From an uncultured Pelagibacteraceae bacterium (GTDB lineage Bacteria; Pseudomonadota; Alphaproteobacteria; Pelagibacterales; Pelagibacteraceae), in the NCBI GenBank assembly GCA_902601895.1, contig CACKOU010000006.1, positions 1 to 52,638 on the forward strand: DNA of 52,638 nt, in the 5' to 3' direction. Below, piece after piece: positions 1 to 7,938 of this stretch (positions are counted from its first letter, which is position 1; every line of letters begins with the position of its first letter). A program made the translations under genes and the position numbers. The notes under the pieces are model-generated. The model had not been told where the DNA came from and made no database searches. It saw nothing but the letters and a program-made list of their open reading frames with translations.

Positions 1-23
1 TATTTTTTTCATAAATAAAATAA

Positions 24-39
24 ATTTGTATATACAAAT
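24..39. repeat. 16-bp perfect palindrome upstream of 5S rRNA
   Basis: ATTTGTATATACAAAT is identical to its own reverse complement. A second, shorter palindrome (TTGTACAA, 42-49) follows two bases later and shares the TTGTA/TACAA half-sites. Together they sit about 70 bases before the 5S gene in an A/T stretch with no reading frame. The pair could be an operator, a relic of a terminator for the gene to the left, or chance in very AT-rich DNA; no U-run follows it directly, so a terminator is not favoured. Confidence 0.4.
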
Positions 40-112
40 AATTGTACAAAATATTACATAAAATAATATTTTTTTTTAGTTTACATATTTTTTTTAATCT
101 CTATAAGTCAAA

Positions 113-230
113 TGCCTGGTGATTATTGCGTAAGGGAAATACCCGATCCCATTCCGAACTCGGAAGTCAAGCCTTACTGCGCCGATGGTACTTTGTCTTA
201 AGGCATGGAAGAGTAGGACATTGCCAGGCT
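113..230 (+). rRNA. rrf: 5S ribosomal RNA
   Basis: About 118 nt. The terminal helix forms between TGCCTGG at the 5' end and CCAGGC at the 3' end. The conserved internal sequence GATCCCATTCCGAACTCGGAAG of bacterial 5S loops B and C is present at about 148-169. Only 112 bases lie upstream in the window, so whether a 23S gene precedes it cannot be seen. A protein-coding gene starts 8 bases downstream with no terminator between, so the rRNA transcript probably runs into it. Confidence 0.95.
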
Positions 231-238
231 ATATCCAA

Positions 239-1114
239 ATGAAAAAAATTATTATTGTAACTGGTGGAGCTGGTTTCATTGGTTCTAATTTGATTAAATT
301 ACTTTTATTTAAAACAAAAAATAAAATTATAAGTTTAGACAATTATTCATCAGGGACCTCTAAAAATCATATCAAATCTGATAGAGTTAAGTATATAAAA
401 GGCAATACTAGTCAAATAAACTCAAAATTAAAAAATTATAAGAATAAAACAAAAGTGATTTTTCACTTTGGTGAATTTTCTAGAATATATCAAAGTTTTA
501 ATAATTTTCATGAATGCTTTAATTCTAATTCTTTAGGTAGCAAAGAAGTATTTAAATTTTGTCTAGATAATAAAATTAAATTAGTTTATTCGGCCACTTC
601 TGCAAGTTTGGGTAATTATGGAAAAGATAAAGATCTTTCTCCTTATGCTTTTACTAAACAAAAAAATTTGGAATTATTACAAAATTTAAAAAAATGGTTT
701 AATTTAAACTATGAAATAATTTTCTTTTATAACGTTTATGGCCCTAAGCAAATACAAAAAGGAAAAATGGCAACTGTGATTGGCATTTTTGAGAGATTAT
801 ATAAGTTGGGTAAACCTTTAACAGTAGTTAGACCTGGATCACAATCTAGAAGTTTTACCCATGTGTCTGATACAGTCAAAGTATGTTATGAAGCATGGAA
901 AAAAAATAATAATGCTTACTATAGTATTTATAATAAAAAGTCTTACACGATATTAGAAGTTGCTAAAATGTTTAAATGTAAAATAAAGTTTTTACCCTCA
1001 AGATCTGGTGAAAGATATGCATCTGCATTGACCAATATATCATCGAGCCCCAAAATAAATCGTAGATATGGAAAAATAAGTTTGAAAGATTATATAAGAT
1101 CGTTTATTAAGTAA
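239..1114 (+). CDS. NAD-dependent epimerase/dehydratase (sugar-nucleotide, GalE-like)
   Basis: Extended short-chain dehydrogenase of 291 aa. The N-terminal Rossmann glycine motif GGAGFIG is at residues 9-15. The catalytic Tyr-x-x-x-Lys (YAFTK) is at about 136-140, with the serine-rich YSATSAS upstream and YNVYGP after it. Such enzymes epimerise or dehydrate nucleotide sugars for surface polysaccharide. The frame is open further upstream into the 5S gene (to 185), but that extension would be translated rRNA. The ATG at 239, directly before the Rossmann strand, is the sensible start. There is no recognisable ribosome-binding site and only 8 bases separate it from the 5S. The exact substrate cannot be read from sequence; UDP-glucose 4-epimerase is one possibility. 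Confidence 0.85.
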   Translation: MKKIIIVTGGAGFIGSNLIKLLLFKTKNKIISLDNYSSGTSKNHIKSDRVKYIKGNTSQINSKLKNYKNKTKVIFHFGEFSRIYQSFNNFHECFNSNSLGSKEVFKFCLDNKIKLVYSATSASLGNYGKDKDLSPYAFTKQKNLELLQNLKKWFNLNYEIIFFYNVYGPKQIQKGKMATVIGIFERLYKLGKPLTVVRPGSQSRSFTHVSDTVKVCYEAWKKNNNAYYSIYNKKSYTILEVAKMFKCKIKFLPSRSGERYASALTNISSSPKINRRYGKISLKDYIRSFIK

Positions 1115-1120
1115 AAAATT

Positions 1121-1246
1121 ATGAAAATAGCAAGTTCACTAAAGTCACTTAAAAAAAGAGATCTTAATTCGAAGTTAGTTCGTAGAAGAGGAAGGGTATA
1201 TATAATAAATAAAAAAAATCCCAAGTTCAAAGCTAGACAAAAATAA
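1121..1246 (+). CDS. rpmJ: 50S ribosomal protein L36
   Basis: A 41-aa basic protein starting [14 protein letters not shown] and ending in [15 protein letters not shown], the pattern of the alphaproteobacterial (cysteine-free, type B) L36. It starts 6 bases after the epimerase stop and is followed after 3 bases by the next small gene, so it is probably co-transcribed with both. It lacks the four zinc ligands of classical L36, as expected for the type B form. It is too short for most gene callers' length cut-offs. Confidence 0.9.
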   Translation: MKIASSLKSLKKRDLNSKLVRRRGRVYIINKKNPKFKARQK

Positions 1247-1249
1247 TTT

Positions 1250-1360
1250 ATGGACAATGAAAGTCATAAGAATACGTGGAATAATTTTACCAAATTTGTT
1301 CTTTGGGGTTCTGTTGCAGTTGTTGTTGTTCTTATTTTAATGGCAATATTTCTTTTGTAA
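1250..1360 (+). CDS. aa3-type cytochrome c oxidase subunit IV (small subunit)
   Basis: A 36-aa protein: a short polar N-terminus (MDNESHKNTWNNFTKF) and one membrane helix from about residue 17 to 36. This is the layout of the small bacterial aa3-oxidase subunit IV family, which has a polar HxxTW/Y lead followed by a Trp-Gly start of the single helix. In other alphaproteobacteria this gene commonly sits beside pntA, and here the pntA start follows after one base. Its role in the oxidase complex is accessory and not catalytic. The call rests on size, motif and neighbour. Confidence 0.72.
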   Translation: MDNESHKNTWNNFTKFVLWGSVAVVVVLILMAIFLL

Positions 1361-1361
1361 A

Positions 1362-2447
1362 ATGATTATTGGTTCTATATCAGAAAACTTGGTTAACGAA
1401 AAAAGAGTTGCGGTAACTCCAGAGATTGTAAAAAAATATAAATCATTGGGATTAGACGTTTATATATGTAAAAATTATGCATCACATTTAGGCATAAAAG
1501 ATGAAGACTATGAAAATGAAGGTGCAAAAACTTTTACAAATGATGAAGTATTGTCAAAATCAAATATAATTTTACAATTAAATATTCCAGCTGAAGATCA
1601 TTTAAGTAAGCTTGACAAAAACCAGATTTTAATTGGAGTTTTAAATACTCATCTAAATGAAAAAAAATTAAAAAGTTTAATATCAAGAGATGTTAAATGC
1701 TTTTCCCTAGAGTTATTACCAAGAATTACAAGAGCTCAATCAATGGATATTTTATCATCACAAGCAAATTTAGCTGGTTATAAAGCAGTAATTGACTCAT
1801 TTGCTTATTTTCAGAAAGCAATACCTATGATGATGACAGCTGCAGGCACAATCTCAGCCGCAAAAGTTTTAGTCGTTGGCGCTGGTGTTGCAGGTTTGCA
1901 AGCTATAGCAACCGCAAAAAGAATGGGGGCAATTGTTTTTGCTACTGACGTTAGGGCTGCATCCAAAGAACAAGTTGAAAGTTTAGGGGGTAAATTTTTG
2001 ACAGTGGAAGGTGCGGAAAATCTAGAAACCGAAAGTGGATATGCAAAAGAAGCTTCAGAAGATTTTAAAAAAAAACAAGAGGAATTATTAAAAGAAACTT
2101 TAAAGAAAATTGATATAGTTATCTGCACTGCTCTAATTCCTGGAAAAAAAGCACCAGTTATAATTAAAAAAGATATGATTGATGTTATGCAAAATGGATC
2201 AGTAATTTATGATTTAGCAGCAATACAAGGAGGAAATTCAGAATTAACGGAAGTTGATCAGATTGTTGATGTTGAAGGCGTAAAAATTATGGGTGAATCT
2301 AATATTTTAAATAAGTTACCAGTCTCTGCATCAAACCTTTATGCTAAAAACTCATTTAATTTTATTAGCAATTTATATGATAAAGAAAAAAATGCTTTTG
2401 AGATAAACTTAGAAGATGAAATAATAAAAACGACAATGGTAAAATAA
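1362..2447 (+). CDS. pntA: NAD(P) transhydrogenase subunit alpha part 1 (NAD(H)-binding)
   Basis: 361-aa soluble domain I of the proton-translocating transhydrogenase, which drives NADPH formation from NADH using the proton gradient. The region RITRAQSMDILSSQ (121-134) matches the RQD-loop area, and the nucleotide-binding Rossmann motif GAGVAG is at 173-178 followed by the acidic end of beta-2 (ATDVR). As in Rhodospirillum, the alpha subunit is split: this protein has no membrane helices, which are carried by the next gene. Its stop overlaps the next start by one base (ATAATGG), implying translational coupling. Confidence 0.95.
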   Translation: MIIGSISENLVNEKRVAVTPEIVKKYKSLGLDVYICKNYASHLGIKDEDYENEGAKTFTNDEVLSKSNIILQLNIPAEDHLSKLDKNQILIGVLNTHLNEKKLKSLISRDVKCFSLELLPRITRAQSMDILSSQANLAGYKAVIDSFAYFQKAIPMMMTAAGTISAAKVLVVGAGVAGLQAIATAKRMGAIVFATDVRAASKEQVESLGGKFLTVEGAENLETESGYAKEASEDFKKKQEELLKETLKKIDIVICTALIPGKKAPVIIKKDMIDVMQNGSVIYDLAAIQGGNSELTEVDQIVDVEGVKIMGESNILNKLPVSASNLYAKNSFNFISNLYDKEKNAFEINLEDEIIKTTMVK

Positions 2448-2749
2448 TGGAAATAGATCCTTTTATATTTAGATTAAGTATTTTTATACTCTCGATATTT
2501 GTTGGTTATTATGTAGTTTGGAGCGTAACTCCATCTTTACATACTCCTTTAATGTCAGTAACGAATGCAATTTCTTCTGTTATAATAGTTGGTGCTATAA
2601 TAGCAGCACTAGCAGGATCTTCTGAGAGTTTTTTTGAAACTTCAAATATTTTCGGATTTCTTGCAATAATTCTAGCAGCGGTAAATATTTTTGGTGGATT
2701 TTTAGTAACTCAAAGAATGCTTCAAATGTACAAAAAGAAAAAGAAATAA
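2447..2749 (+). CDS. pntAB: NAD(P) transhydrogenase subunit alpha part 2 (membrane)
   Basis: 100 aa with an N-terminal MEIDPFIFRL and three predicted membrane helices (about 5-27, 36-58, 64-86), ending in a basic KMYKKKKK tail. This is domain IIa, the membrane part of the alpha subunit, encoded separately from the NAD-binding part. It overlaps pntA by one base and is followed by pntB after 2 bases. The three genes form one operon giving the inner-membrane transhydrogenase complex. Confidence 0.93.
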   Translation: MEIDPFIFRLSIFILSIFVGYYVVWSVTPSLHTPLMSVTNAISSVIIVGAIIAALAGSSESFFETSNIFGFLAIILAAVNIFGGFLVTQRMLQMYKKKKK

Positions 2750-2751
2750 TT

Positions 2752-4146
2752 ATGTCAGCTAATCTTTCAGCATTATTTTATTTAATATCAGGAATATTAT
2801 TTATATTAGCTCTTAGAGGCTTGTCATCTCCAGAGACCTCTAGACAAGGAAACTACTTTGGTATCGCAGGTATGGCAATAGCAATAATTGTAACTTTTTT
2901 GTCTATTGGAAGTTTTAGCTCAGGTTTTATATATGTATTAATTTTTCTTCTTGTAGGCGGATCGATAGGTGCCTTTATAGCTTTTAGGATACCAATGACT
3001 GCAATGCCCGAGCTTGTAGCTGGATTTCATAGTCTAGTTGGTCTTGCAGCGGTATTTGTTGCTATCTCAGCTTTTTTAAAGCCTGAAGCATTTAATTTAG
3101 GAATTGTTGGAAATATTAAACTTGCAAGTTTAATTGAAATGTCTTTGGGCGCTGCCATTGGAGCAATAACTTTTTCAGGTTCTATAATTGCTTTTTTAAA
3201 ACTTAGAGGGATAATGTCAGGTGCTCCAATTACTTTTAAAGGACAACATATAATCAACTTAGTATTGGGTTTAGCAATTATATTTTTAATTTATTATTTG
3301 TGCTTATCACAGTCATCTAACCTATTTTGGTCGATAATTTTAATTTCGTTTCTAGTTGGTGTATTATTAATAATACCTATAGGAGGAGCAGATATGCCAG
3401 TTGTGATATCAATGTTGAATTCATATTCTGGATGGGCAGCGGCAGGGATAGGTTTTACTTTAGAAAATACTGCACTAATTATAACAGGAGCACTAGTTGG
3501 TTCATCGGGAGCAATCCTATCATATATAATGTGTAAAGGTATGAATAGATCTTTCTTTAATGTTATTCTTGGGGGATGGGGTGCAACAGATCAAACTTCA
3601 AGCTCTGAAACAAAAGAACAAAAGCCAGTAAAAAATGGTAATGCAGATGATGCAGCTTTTTTAATGAAAAATGCTTCTTCGGTTATTATTGTTCCAGGAT
3701 ATGGAATGGCTGTAGCACAAGCCCAACATGCTTTAAGAGAAATGGTAGATGCGCTCAAAAAAAATGGAGTTAAAGTTTCATATGCAATTCATCCGGTTGC
3801 AGGTAGGATGCCAGGACACATGAACGTTTTATTAGCCGAAGCTAATGTGCCTTATGACGAAGTTTTTGAATTAGAAGAAATCAATAATGATTTTGCAAAT
3901 TGTGATGTTGCTTATGTAATTGGTGCTAATGATGTTACAAATCCTGTTGCAAAATCTGACCCTCAAAGTCCTATTTATGGAATGCCAGTATTGGATGTTG
4001 AAAAAAGCAAATCTGTTTTATTTGTAAAAAGAAGTTTGTCTCCTGGCTATGCAGGAATTGATAATGATCTCTTTTATAGAGATAACACACTTATGTTATT
4101 TGCAGATGCAAAAAAAATGACTGAAGAAATTGTTAAGAGTTTATAA
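2752..4146 (+). CDS. pntB: NAD(P) transhydrogenase subunit beta
   Basis: 464 aa. The N-terminal two thirds contain about nine hydrophobic helices that form the proton channel. The C-terminal third (about 290-464) is the NADP(H)-binding domain III, with the fingerprint GYGMAVAQAQ near residue 316 and the GANDVTNP loop near 400. Length and order match the family. The domain-III linker carries a short Ser/Glu/Lys-rich stretch (SSSETKEQKP). It is the third gene of the pnt operon, and its stop directly abuts the start of the transaldolase. Confidence 0.96.
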   Translation: MSANLSALFYLISGILFILALRGLSSPETSRQGNYFGIAGMAIAIIVTFLSIGSFSSGFIYVLIFLLVGGSIGAFIAFRIPMTAMPELVAGFHSLVGLAAVFVAISAFLKPEAFNLGIVGNIKLASLIEMSLGAAIGAITFSGSIIAFLKLRGIMSGAPITFKGQHIINLVLGLAIIFLIYYLCLSQSSNLFWSIILISFLVGVLLIIPIGGADMPVVISMLNSYSGWAAAGIGFTLENTALIITGALVGSSGAILSYIMCKGMNRSFFNVILGGWGATDQTSSSETKEQKPVKNGNADDAAFLMKNASSVIIVPGYGMAVAQAQHALREMVDALKKNGVKVSYAIHPVAGRMPGHMNVLLAEANVPYDEVFELEEINNDFANCDVAYVIGANDVTNPVAKSDPQSPIYGMPVLDVEKSKSVLFVKRSLSPGYAGIDNDLFYRDNTLMLFADAKKMTEEIVKSL

Positions 4147-4839
4147 TTGACTAAAATTTATTGCGATATTGCTGACATTAAGCAAATTAAAAAATTTAAC
4201 AAGAAGAAAATTGTAAAAGGTTTTACTACAAACCCAACATTAATGAGGAAAGCTGGGGCTACAAATTATGCAGATTATTCAAAAAAAATTCTTAAAATTA
4301 CACAAAAACCTGTCTCGTGCGAAGTTTTTGCTGATGACACAGAAAATATGATTGCACAAGGTATTAAAATTAATAAATGGGCAAGTAATGTTTATGTCAA
4401 AGTTCCTGTAACTAACTCAAAAGGTAAATTTATGGGAAAAGTCATACAGTCTCTTAATCAAAAAAATATAAAATTAAATATAACTGCTGTTTATTCCTCA
4501 AGACAGACAGAGCTAATACTAAAAAAGATTAATAAAAAAACAAAAATTATAATTTCTATTTTTGCTGGCAGAATGGCTGATGCTGGAAAGGATCCAATTC
4601 CTCAATTTAAAAAAAGTATTAGAATTTCAAAAAAATTTAAAAATGTTGAAATTTTATGGGCAAGCACAAGAGAACCTTATAATTATCTTCAAGCTATTCA
4701 ATTAGGATGTCATATTATAACAGTTCCACCATCTATAATTGAAAAAATTGAAAAATTTGGAAAAAGTTTTACAAAACTAACAACTGATACTGTCAAAGGT
4801 TTTTTAAAAGATACAAAAAAATCTAAATTTAAAATATAA
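4147..4839 (+). CDS. tal: Transaldolase (TalC / fructose-6-phosphate aldolase type)
   Basis: 230 aa, the short TalC/Fsa-like transaldolase class. It transfers dihydroxyacetone units between sugar phosphates in the non-oxidative pentose phosphate pathway. The Schiff-base lysine is in VYVKVPVT (Lys85), the position expected for the short class; GFTTNPTLMRKAG (25-37) and NITAVYSS are further family motifs. The start is a TTG immediately after the pntB TAA, with no spacing, so it should be translated by re-initiation from the pnt message. Together with the transketolase at 11112-13067 it completes the non-oxidative branch. Confidence 0.88.
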   Translation: MTKIYCDIADIKQIKKFNKKKIVKGFTTNPTLMRKAGATNYADYSKKILKITQKPVSCEVFADDTENMIAQGIKINKWASNVYVKVPVTNSKGKFMGKVIQSLNQKNIKLNITAVYSSRQTELILKKINKKTKIIISIFAGRMADAGKDPIPQFKKSIRISKKFKNVEILWASTREPYNYLQAIQLGCHIITVPPSIIEKIEKFGKSFTKLTTDTVKGFLKDTKKSKFKI

Positions 4840-4842
4840 TTT

Positions 4843-4919
4843 TGGTTGCGGGGGACGGATTTGAACCGCCGACCTCAAGGTTATGAGCCTTGCGAGCTAC
4901 CAGGCTGCTCCACCCCGCG
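4843..4919 (-). tRNA. tRNA-fMet (CAU), initiator
   Basis: 77 nt on the minus strand beginning CGCGGGGTGGAGCAG and ending CCCCGCAACCA, with CCA encoded. The anticodon loop CTCATAA gives CAU. The first base pair is C1:A72 (unpaired) and the anticodon stem ends in the G-rich GGCTCATAACC; both mark the initiator and not the elongator Met tRNA. It lies 3 bases downstream of the transaldolase stop, in convergent orientation. Confidence 0.95.
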
Positions 4920-4925
4920 GTAATA

Positions 4926-5132
4926 TTAAATCCTGTTTTTGAGCTTATTGAGCTTTTTTACTCTTTTTATGTTCTCTTGAAGAATTCTTTTTTTCTTTTC
5001 AGATGGTTTTTCGTAATTATTTTTTAATTTAATAATTTTAAAAAAACCATCTCTTTGAAGTTTTCTTTTTAAAACTCTCAAAGCTTGCTCAACATTGTTA
5101 TCTTTTACTTCTATTTTAATAATAACCTCCAA
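4926..5132 (-). CDS. rpsU: 30S ribosomal protein S21
   Basis: Small basic protein (64-68 aa) with the S21 signature EVKDNNVEQALRVLKRKLQR and YEKPSEKKKR. The start is odd. No ATG or GTG exists in frame back to the preceding stop. The coordinates use the only common alternative, a TTG at 5132, but a strong ribosome-binding sequence GGAGG (5126-5130) lies inside that reading. Spacing points to a later, non-canonical codon: an ATT at 5118-5120 is 5 bases after GGAGG and would give a 64-aa protein of typical length beginning at the conserved KIEVKDNN. Identity is sure; the start is not. Confidence 0.9.
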   Translation of the reverse strand: MEVIIKIEVKDNNVEQALRVLKRKLQRDGFFKIIKLKNNYEKPSEKKKRILQENIKRVKKLNKLKNRI

Positions 5133-5180
5133 AAACGCGATTTGATAGCATTTTAGTAATATTTTGTCTATTGTAATTAA

Positions 5181-5750
5181 TCATTGTTTATTTGCTCTTT
5201 TTTCTTTCTCTTTTTTTTCTTTTGCAATCCTTTTTTCAGCTTTTTCAATTGCAATTAATAGATCTTTTTGTGAAAACAAATTCATCGCAACTGGATCCTT
5301 TGGATTTAAGTTATTAAAATTCCAATAACTTTTATTTCTAATTAATGTTACAGAATTTTTAGTAACTCCAACTAATTTTGCAATTTGAGAGTCTCTTAAT
5401 ATTGGATGTTGTTTAATAAGCCACAAAGCAGAGTCAGGCTTATCTTGCCTTTTAGACAACGGTATATACTTTTTTGTTTTTTTTTCGTCAGATTTAATTT
5501 TTATATCTTCTGACTTAATATTTAGAGGCCTATTTTCGTCTCTAGTTGACAAGTCAATTTCTTCTTTAGTTAATTGGCCAGAAATTATTGGATTATATCC
5601 AATTATTCCCTTTGCGACTTCTCCATCAGCAATTCCTTGTACTTCAACTTCATGAAGTTTACAAAATTCAGCAATTTGTTTAAAAGTTAAAGTAGTGTTA
5701 TCAACTAACCAAACAGCTGTAGCCATGGGCATTAAAGGACCATTGCTCAT
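5181..5750 (-). CDS. trcR: Cell-cycle transcriptional regulator TrcR family (DUF1013)
   Basis: 189 aa. The N-terminus has [19 protein letters not shown] followed by LTFKQIAEFCKLHEVEVQ, the start typical of the alphaproteobacterial DUF1013 family, named TrcR after its role in cell-cycle transcription. A second helix-turn-helix-like segment (LRDSQIAKLVGVTKNSV) is at about 120-136, and the C-terminus is Lys/Glu-rich. It overlaps rpmE by one base. DNA binding is inferred from family and motif; its targets here cannot be seen. Confidence 0.85.
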   Translation of the reverse strand: MSNGPLMPMATAVWLVDNTTLTFKQIAEFCKLHEVEVQGIADGEVAKGIIGYNPIISGQLTKEEIDLSTRDENRPLNIKSEDIKIKSDEKKTKKYIPLSKRQDKPDSALWLIKQHPILRDSQIAKLVGVTKNSVTLIRNKSYWNFNNLNPKDPVAMNLFSQKDLLIAIEKAEKRIAKEKKEKEKRANKQ

Positions 5751-5980
5751 TATTTTTTATCTTCTGATCTAAAGTTTTGAAATTTTTTATTAAATTTACT
5801 AATCCTACCCTTATCCAAAATTTTTTGTTTTCCACCTGTCCAAGCTGAGTGTGACTTAGGGTCTATCTCAAGTTTTAAGACGTCTCCCTCGTTACCCCAA
5901 GTAGATCTTGTTTTAAATTGAGTACCATCAGTCATTTCCACATTAATAAGATGATAATTTGGATGTATATTTTTTTTCAT
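5750..5980 (-). CDS. rpmE: 50S ribosomal protein L31
   Basis: 76 aa beginning [19 protein letters not shown] with the conserved [19 protein letters not shown] and WTGGKQK. This is the cysteine-free form of L31, without the zinc-binding CxxC. It overlaps trcR by one base and lies 35 bases downstream of suhB in the same minus-strand gene run. Confidence 0.95.
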   Translation of the reverse strand: MKKNIHPNYHLINVEMTDGTQFKTRSTWGNEGDVLKLEIDPKSHSAWTGGKQKILDKGRISKFNKKFQNFRSEDKK

Positions 5981-6015
5981 GAGCGGTCTTATAACAAAAC
6001 TTTTTGTAAAAACAA

Positions 6016-6762
6016 TTAAAACTTATCAATATTTTCAAGCATTTTATCAAATATATTTGAACTTGCTGCTCTAATATCTATATTATTTTCTTTATAACTA
6101 AATATATCGTTAACTTTACCACCAGCTTCTTCTACAATTATTTTACCAGCAGCAATATCCCATATATTTATTTTATTATGAAAATAACCATCAAATCTTC
6201 CACATCCAACATAAGCAAGATCTAAAGCAGCACAACCAGTACTTCTAAGGTTTAATTTTGGATGTACATTTTTTATACCACTATTATTTGTTGCAAATAT
6301 ACATTCATCTAGATCAGCTTTTTTTGAGACCCTAACTCTATTATTATTAAAAAATGAGCCACAATGTTTTTCTGCATAAAAAATTTCATTTTTTATAGGA
6401 TCAAATACTAATCCTGTTACAATCTCGTCGTTTGTTTTCAAAGCCAAAGAAATTGCAAAATGAGGAATGCCGTGAAGAAAATTGGTTGTTCCATCAATTG
6501 GATCTATAATCCAAAAGTTATCTTTATTGTTATTTATTATTTTACCTGATTCTTCAGTTATAAAAGAGTAGTTTCTTTTCGATTTAGTCAATTCATCAAT
6601 TAATATTTTCTCCACTCTTTTATCTGTTTTGGTAACAAAATCTTTTGGACCCTTTTTGGATACTTGTAAGTTTTCTAATTCTCCAAAATCTCTTATAATA
6701 ACTCTAGACGCTTTTTCACAAGCTTTTATCATTAAGTTTAGGTTTGGAGATATGGAATTCAT
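6016..6762 (-). CDS. suhB: Inositol monophosphatase family protein (SuhB-like)
   Basis: 248 aa of the Mg-dependent sugar-phosphatase superfamily. The metal ligands are visible: E70-E71 in FITEESG, D87 and D90 in [11 protein letters not shown], and the C-terminal [15 protein letters not shown] near residue 200. The family hydrolyses inositol monophosphate; the E. coli homologue SuhB also acts in rRNA transcription antitermination. It starts one base after the efp stop and shares that transcript. Substrate cannot be settled by sequence. Confidence 0.88.
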   Translation of the reverse strand: MNSISPNLNLMIKACEKASRVIIRDFGELENLQVSKKGPKDFVTKTDKRVEKILIDELTKSKRNYSFITEESGKIINNNKDNFWIIDPIDGTTNFLHGIPHFAISLALKTNDEIVTGLVFDPIKNEIFYAEKHCGSFFNNNRVRVSKKADLDECIFATNNSGIKNVHPKLNLRSTGCAALDLAYVGCGRFDGYFHNKINIWDIAAGKIIVEEAGGKVNDIFSYKENNIDIRAASSNIFDKMLENIDKF

Positions 6763-6763
6763 C

Positions 6764-7324
6764 TTATATTTTTTTTACATATTCCATTGTTCTAGTATCT
6801 ATTACTATATTATCTCCACTTTCTATAAAAGGAGGAACCTGGATGTTTAAACCACTGTCTAGCACAGCAGGTTTGTAAGATGATGAAACTGTTTGACCTT
6901 TTAAAGCTGCATCAGTAGTTTCTATTTTGCAAGTAATCTGATTTGGCAGAATTACACTTAAAGGTTTATCATTGTAAAAATTTATTGTTACCTCAAGATT
7001 TTCACTTAGTAATTTACCTTTCTCACCCACTAATTTTTTATCTATGTTTATCTGATCAAAATTTACGGGATTAATAAAGTGATAGTCGTCTTCATCATTA
7101 TATAAAAAATTATACTTAATTTCCTCCAGCGATGCTTTCTCAACTGTTTCACTAGATCTAAATCTTTCATTCAGTTTTGTATTTTTTAAAAGACTTTTCA
7201 TTTCAATTTGGGCAAAAGCTCCACCTTTACCTGGTTTAACATGGTTAGTTTTTAATACTTCCCATAAGTCATCTTTAAATTCTAGGATCATACCAACTCT
7301 TATTTCTGTAGCATTAATTTTCAT
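6764..7324 (-). CDS. efp: Elongation factor P
   Basis: 186 aa, full length. It has the three-barrel EF-P layout: KOW-like domain with the modified-lysine loop VKPGKGGAF (Lys33 at the tip), the central OB domain, and the C-terminal domain ending DTRTMEYVKKI. It relieves ribosome stalling at proline runs. A lysine at the tip implies a lysine-type modification system elsewhere, but none is in this window. Its start overlaps the thiE stop by 4 bases (ATGA). Confidence 0.95.
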   Translation of the reverse strand: MKINATEIRVGMILEFKDDLWEVLKTNHVKPGKGGAFAQIEMKSLLKNTKLNERFRSSETVEKASLEEIKYNFLYNDEDDYHFINPVNFDQINIDKKLVGEKGKLLSENLEVTINFYNDKPLSVILPNQITCKIETTDAALKGQTVSSSYKPAVLDSGLNIQVPPFIESGDNIVIDTRTMEYVKKI

Positions 7325-7938
7325 TTTAAATAATTTATTGCTTCATTTGGTTTTAAATTTTTATTATTCCAGATATAACTTGAGATAGCTAAAAAATCGG
7401 CTTTATTCAATAATAGTTTTTTATAATTTTTTTGATTTATGCCTCCTATTGCTACAACTGGTGTTTTAAAAGATAATTTAATTTTTCTAAGTATTTTAAC
7501 GTTAGCTTTAAAAGTTACTTTTTTTGTACTAGTTCTAAAGAAAGCTCCAATTGCAACATAACTCGCACGATTTAACAGCGCAATTCTTACTAATTTAATA
7601 GAATTATGACATGTAATACCAATTATTTTATTTTTTAAAATTTTTTTTGCATTAATAATATTCATATCTCTTTGTCCTAAATGACAACCATCTGCTTTTA
7701 CTTTTAAAGCCAAAAATGGATCATCATTAATTAGAAATTTAACTTTATATTTTTTACATATTTTTGAAATTTTTTTTGCTATACGAATTTTTCTACTCAT
7801 TTTTTCTTTTTTAAGTCTTAGTTGAAAATATTTAACTTTATTTGATTTTAGAACAAGCTCTAGGTCATTATAAAAAGAAACTTCTTTAATTCTATTTGGT
7901 GATATAAGATAAACGAATTTTCTATTTTTAATTTTCAA
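7321..7938 (-). CDS. thiE: Thiamine-phosphate synthase (ThiE) family
   Basis: 205 aa TIM-barrel protein. Family motifs are FQLRLKK (substrate loop), ADGCHLGQRDM (pyrimidine site), GITCHNS, and the phosphate-binding VVAIGGINQKN. It joins hydroxymethylpyrimidine diphosphate and thiazole phosphate. The frame is open to 7995, but the TTG at 7938 places the start just before the first barrel strand (KFVYLIS) and overlaps the fba stop by 11 bases. No TPP riboswitch is visible upstream, as the gene lies inside the carbon operon. It could be a TenI-like paralogue, but the CHLGQRD motif favours ThiE. Confidence 0.78.
   Translation of the reverse strand: MKIKNRKFVYLISPNRIKEVSFYNDLELVLKSNKVKYFQLRLKKEKMSRKIRIAKKISKICKKYKVKFLINDDPFLALKVKADGCHLGQRDMNIINAKKILKNKIIGITCHNSIKLVRIALLNRASYVAIGAFFRTSTKKVTFKANVKILRKIKLSFKTPVVAIGGINQKNYKKLLLNKADFLAISSYIWNNKNLKPNEAINYLK

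Noticed and set aside
185-238. N-terminal extension of the epimerase frame into the 5S gene
   Set aside because: It would translate 5S rRNA sequence; the ATG at 239 starts exactly at the Rossmann strand.
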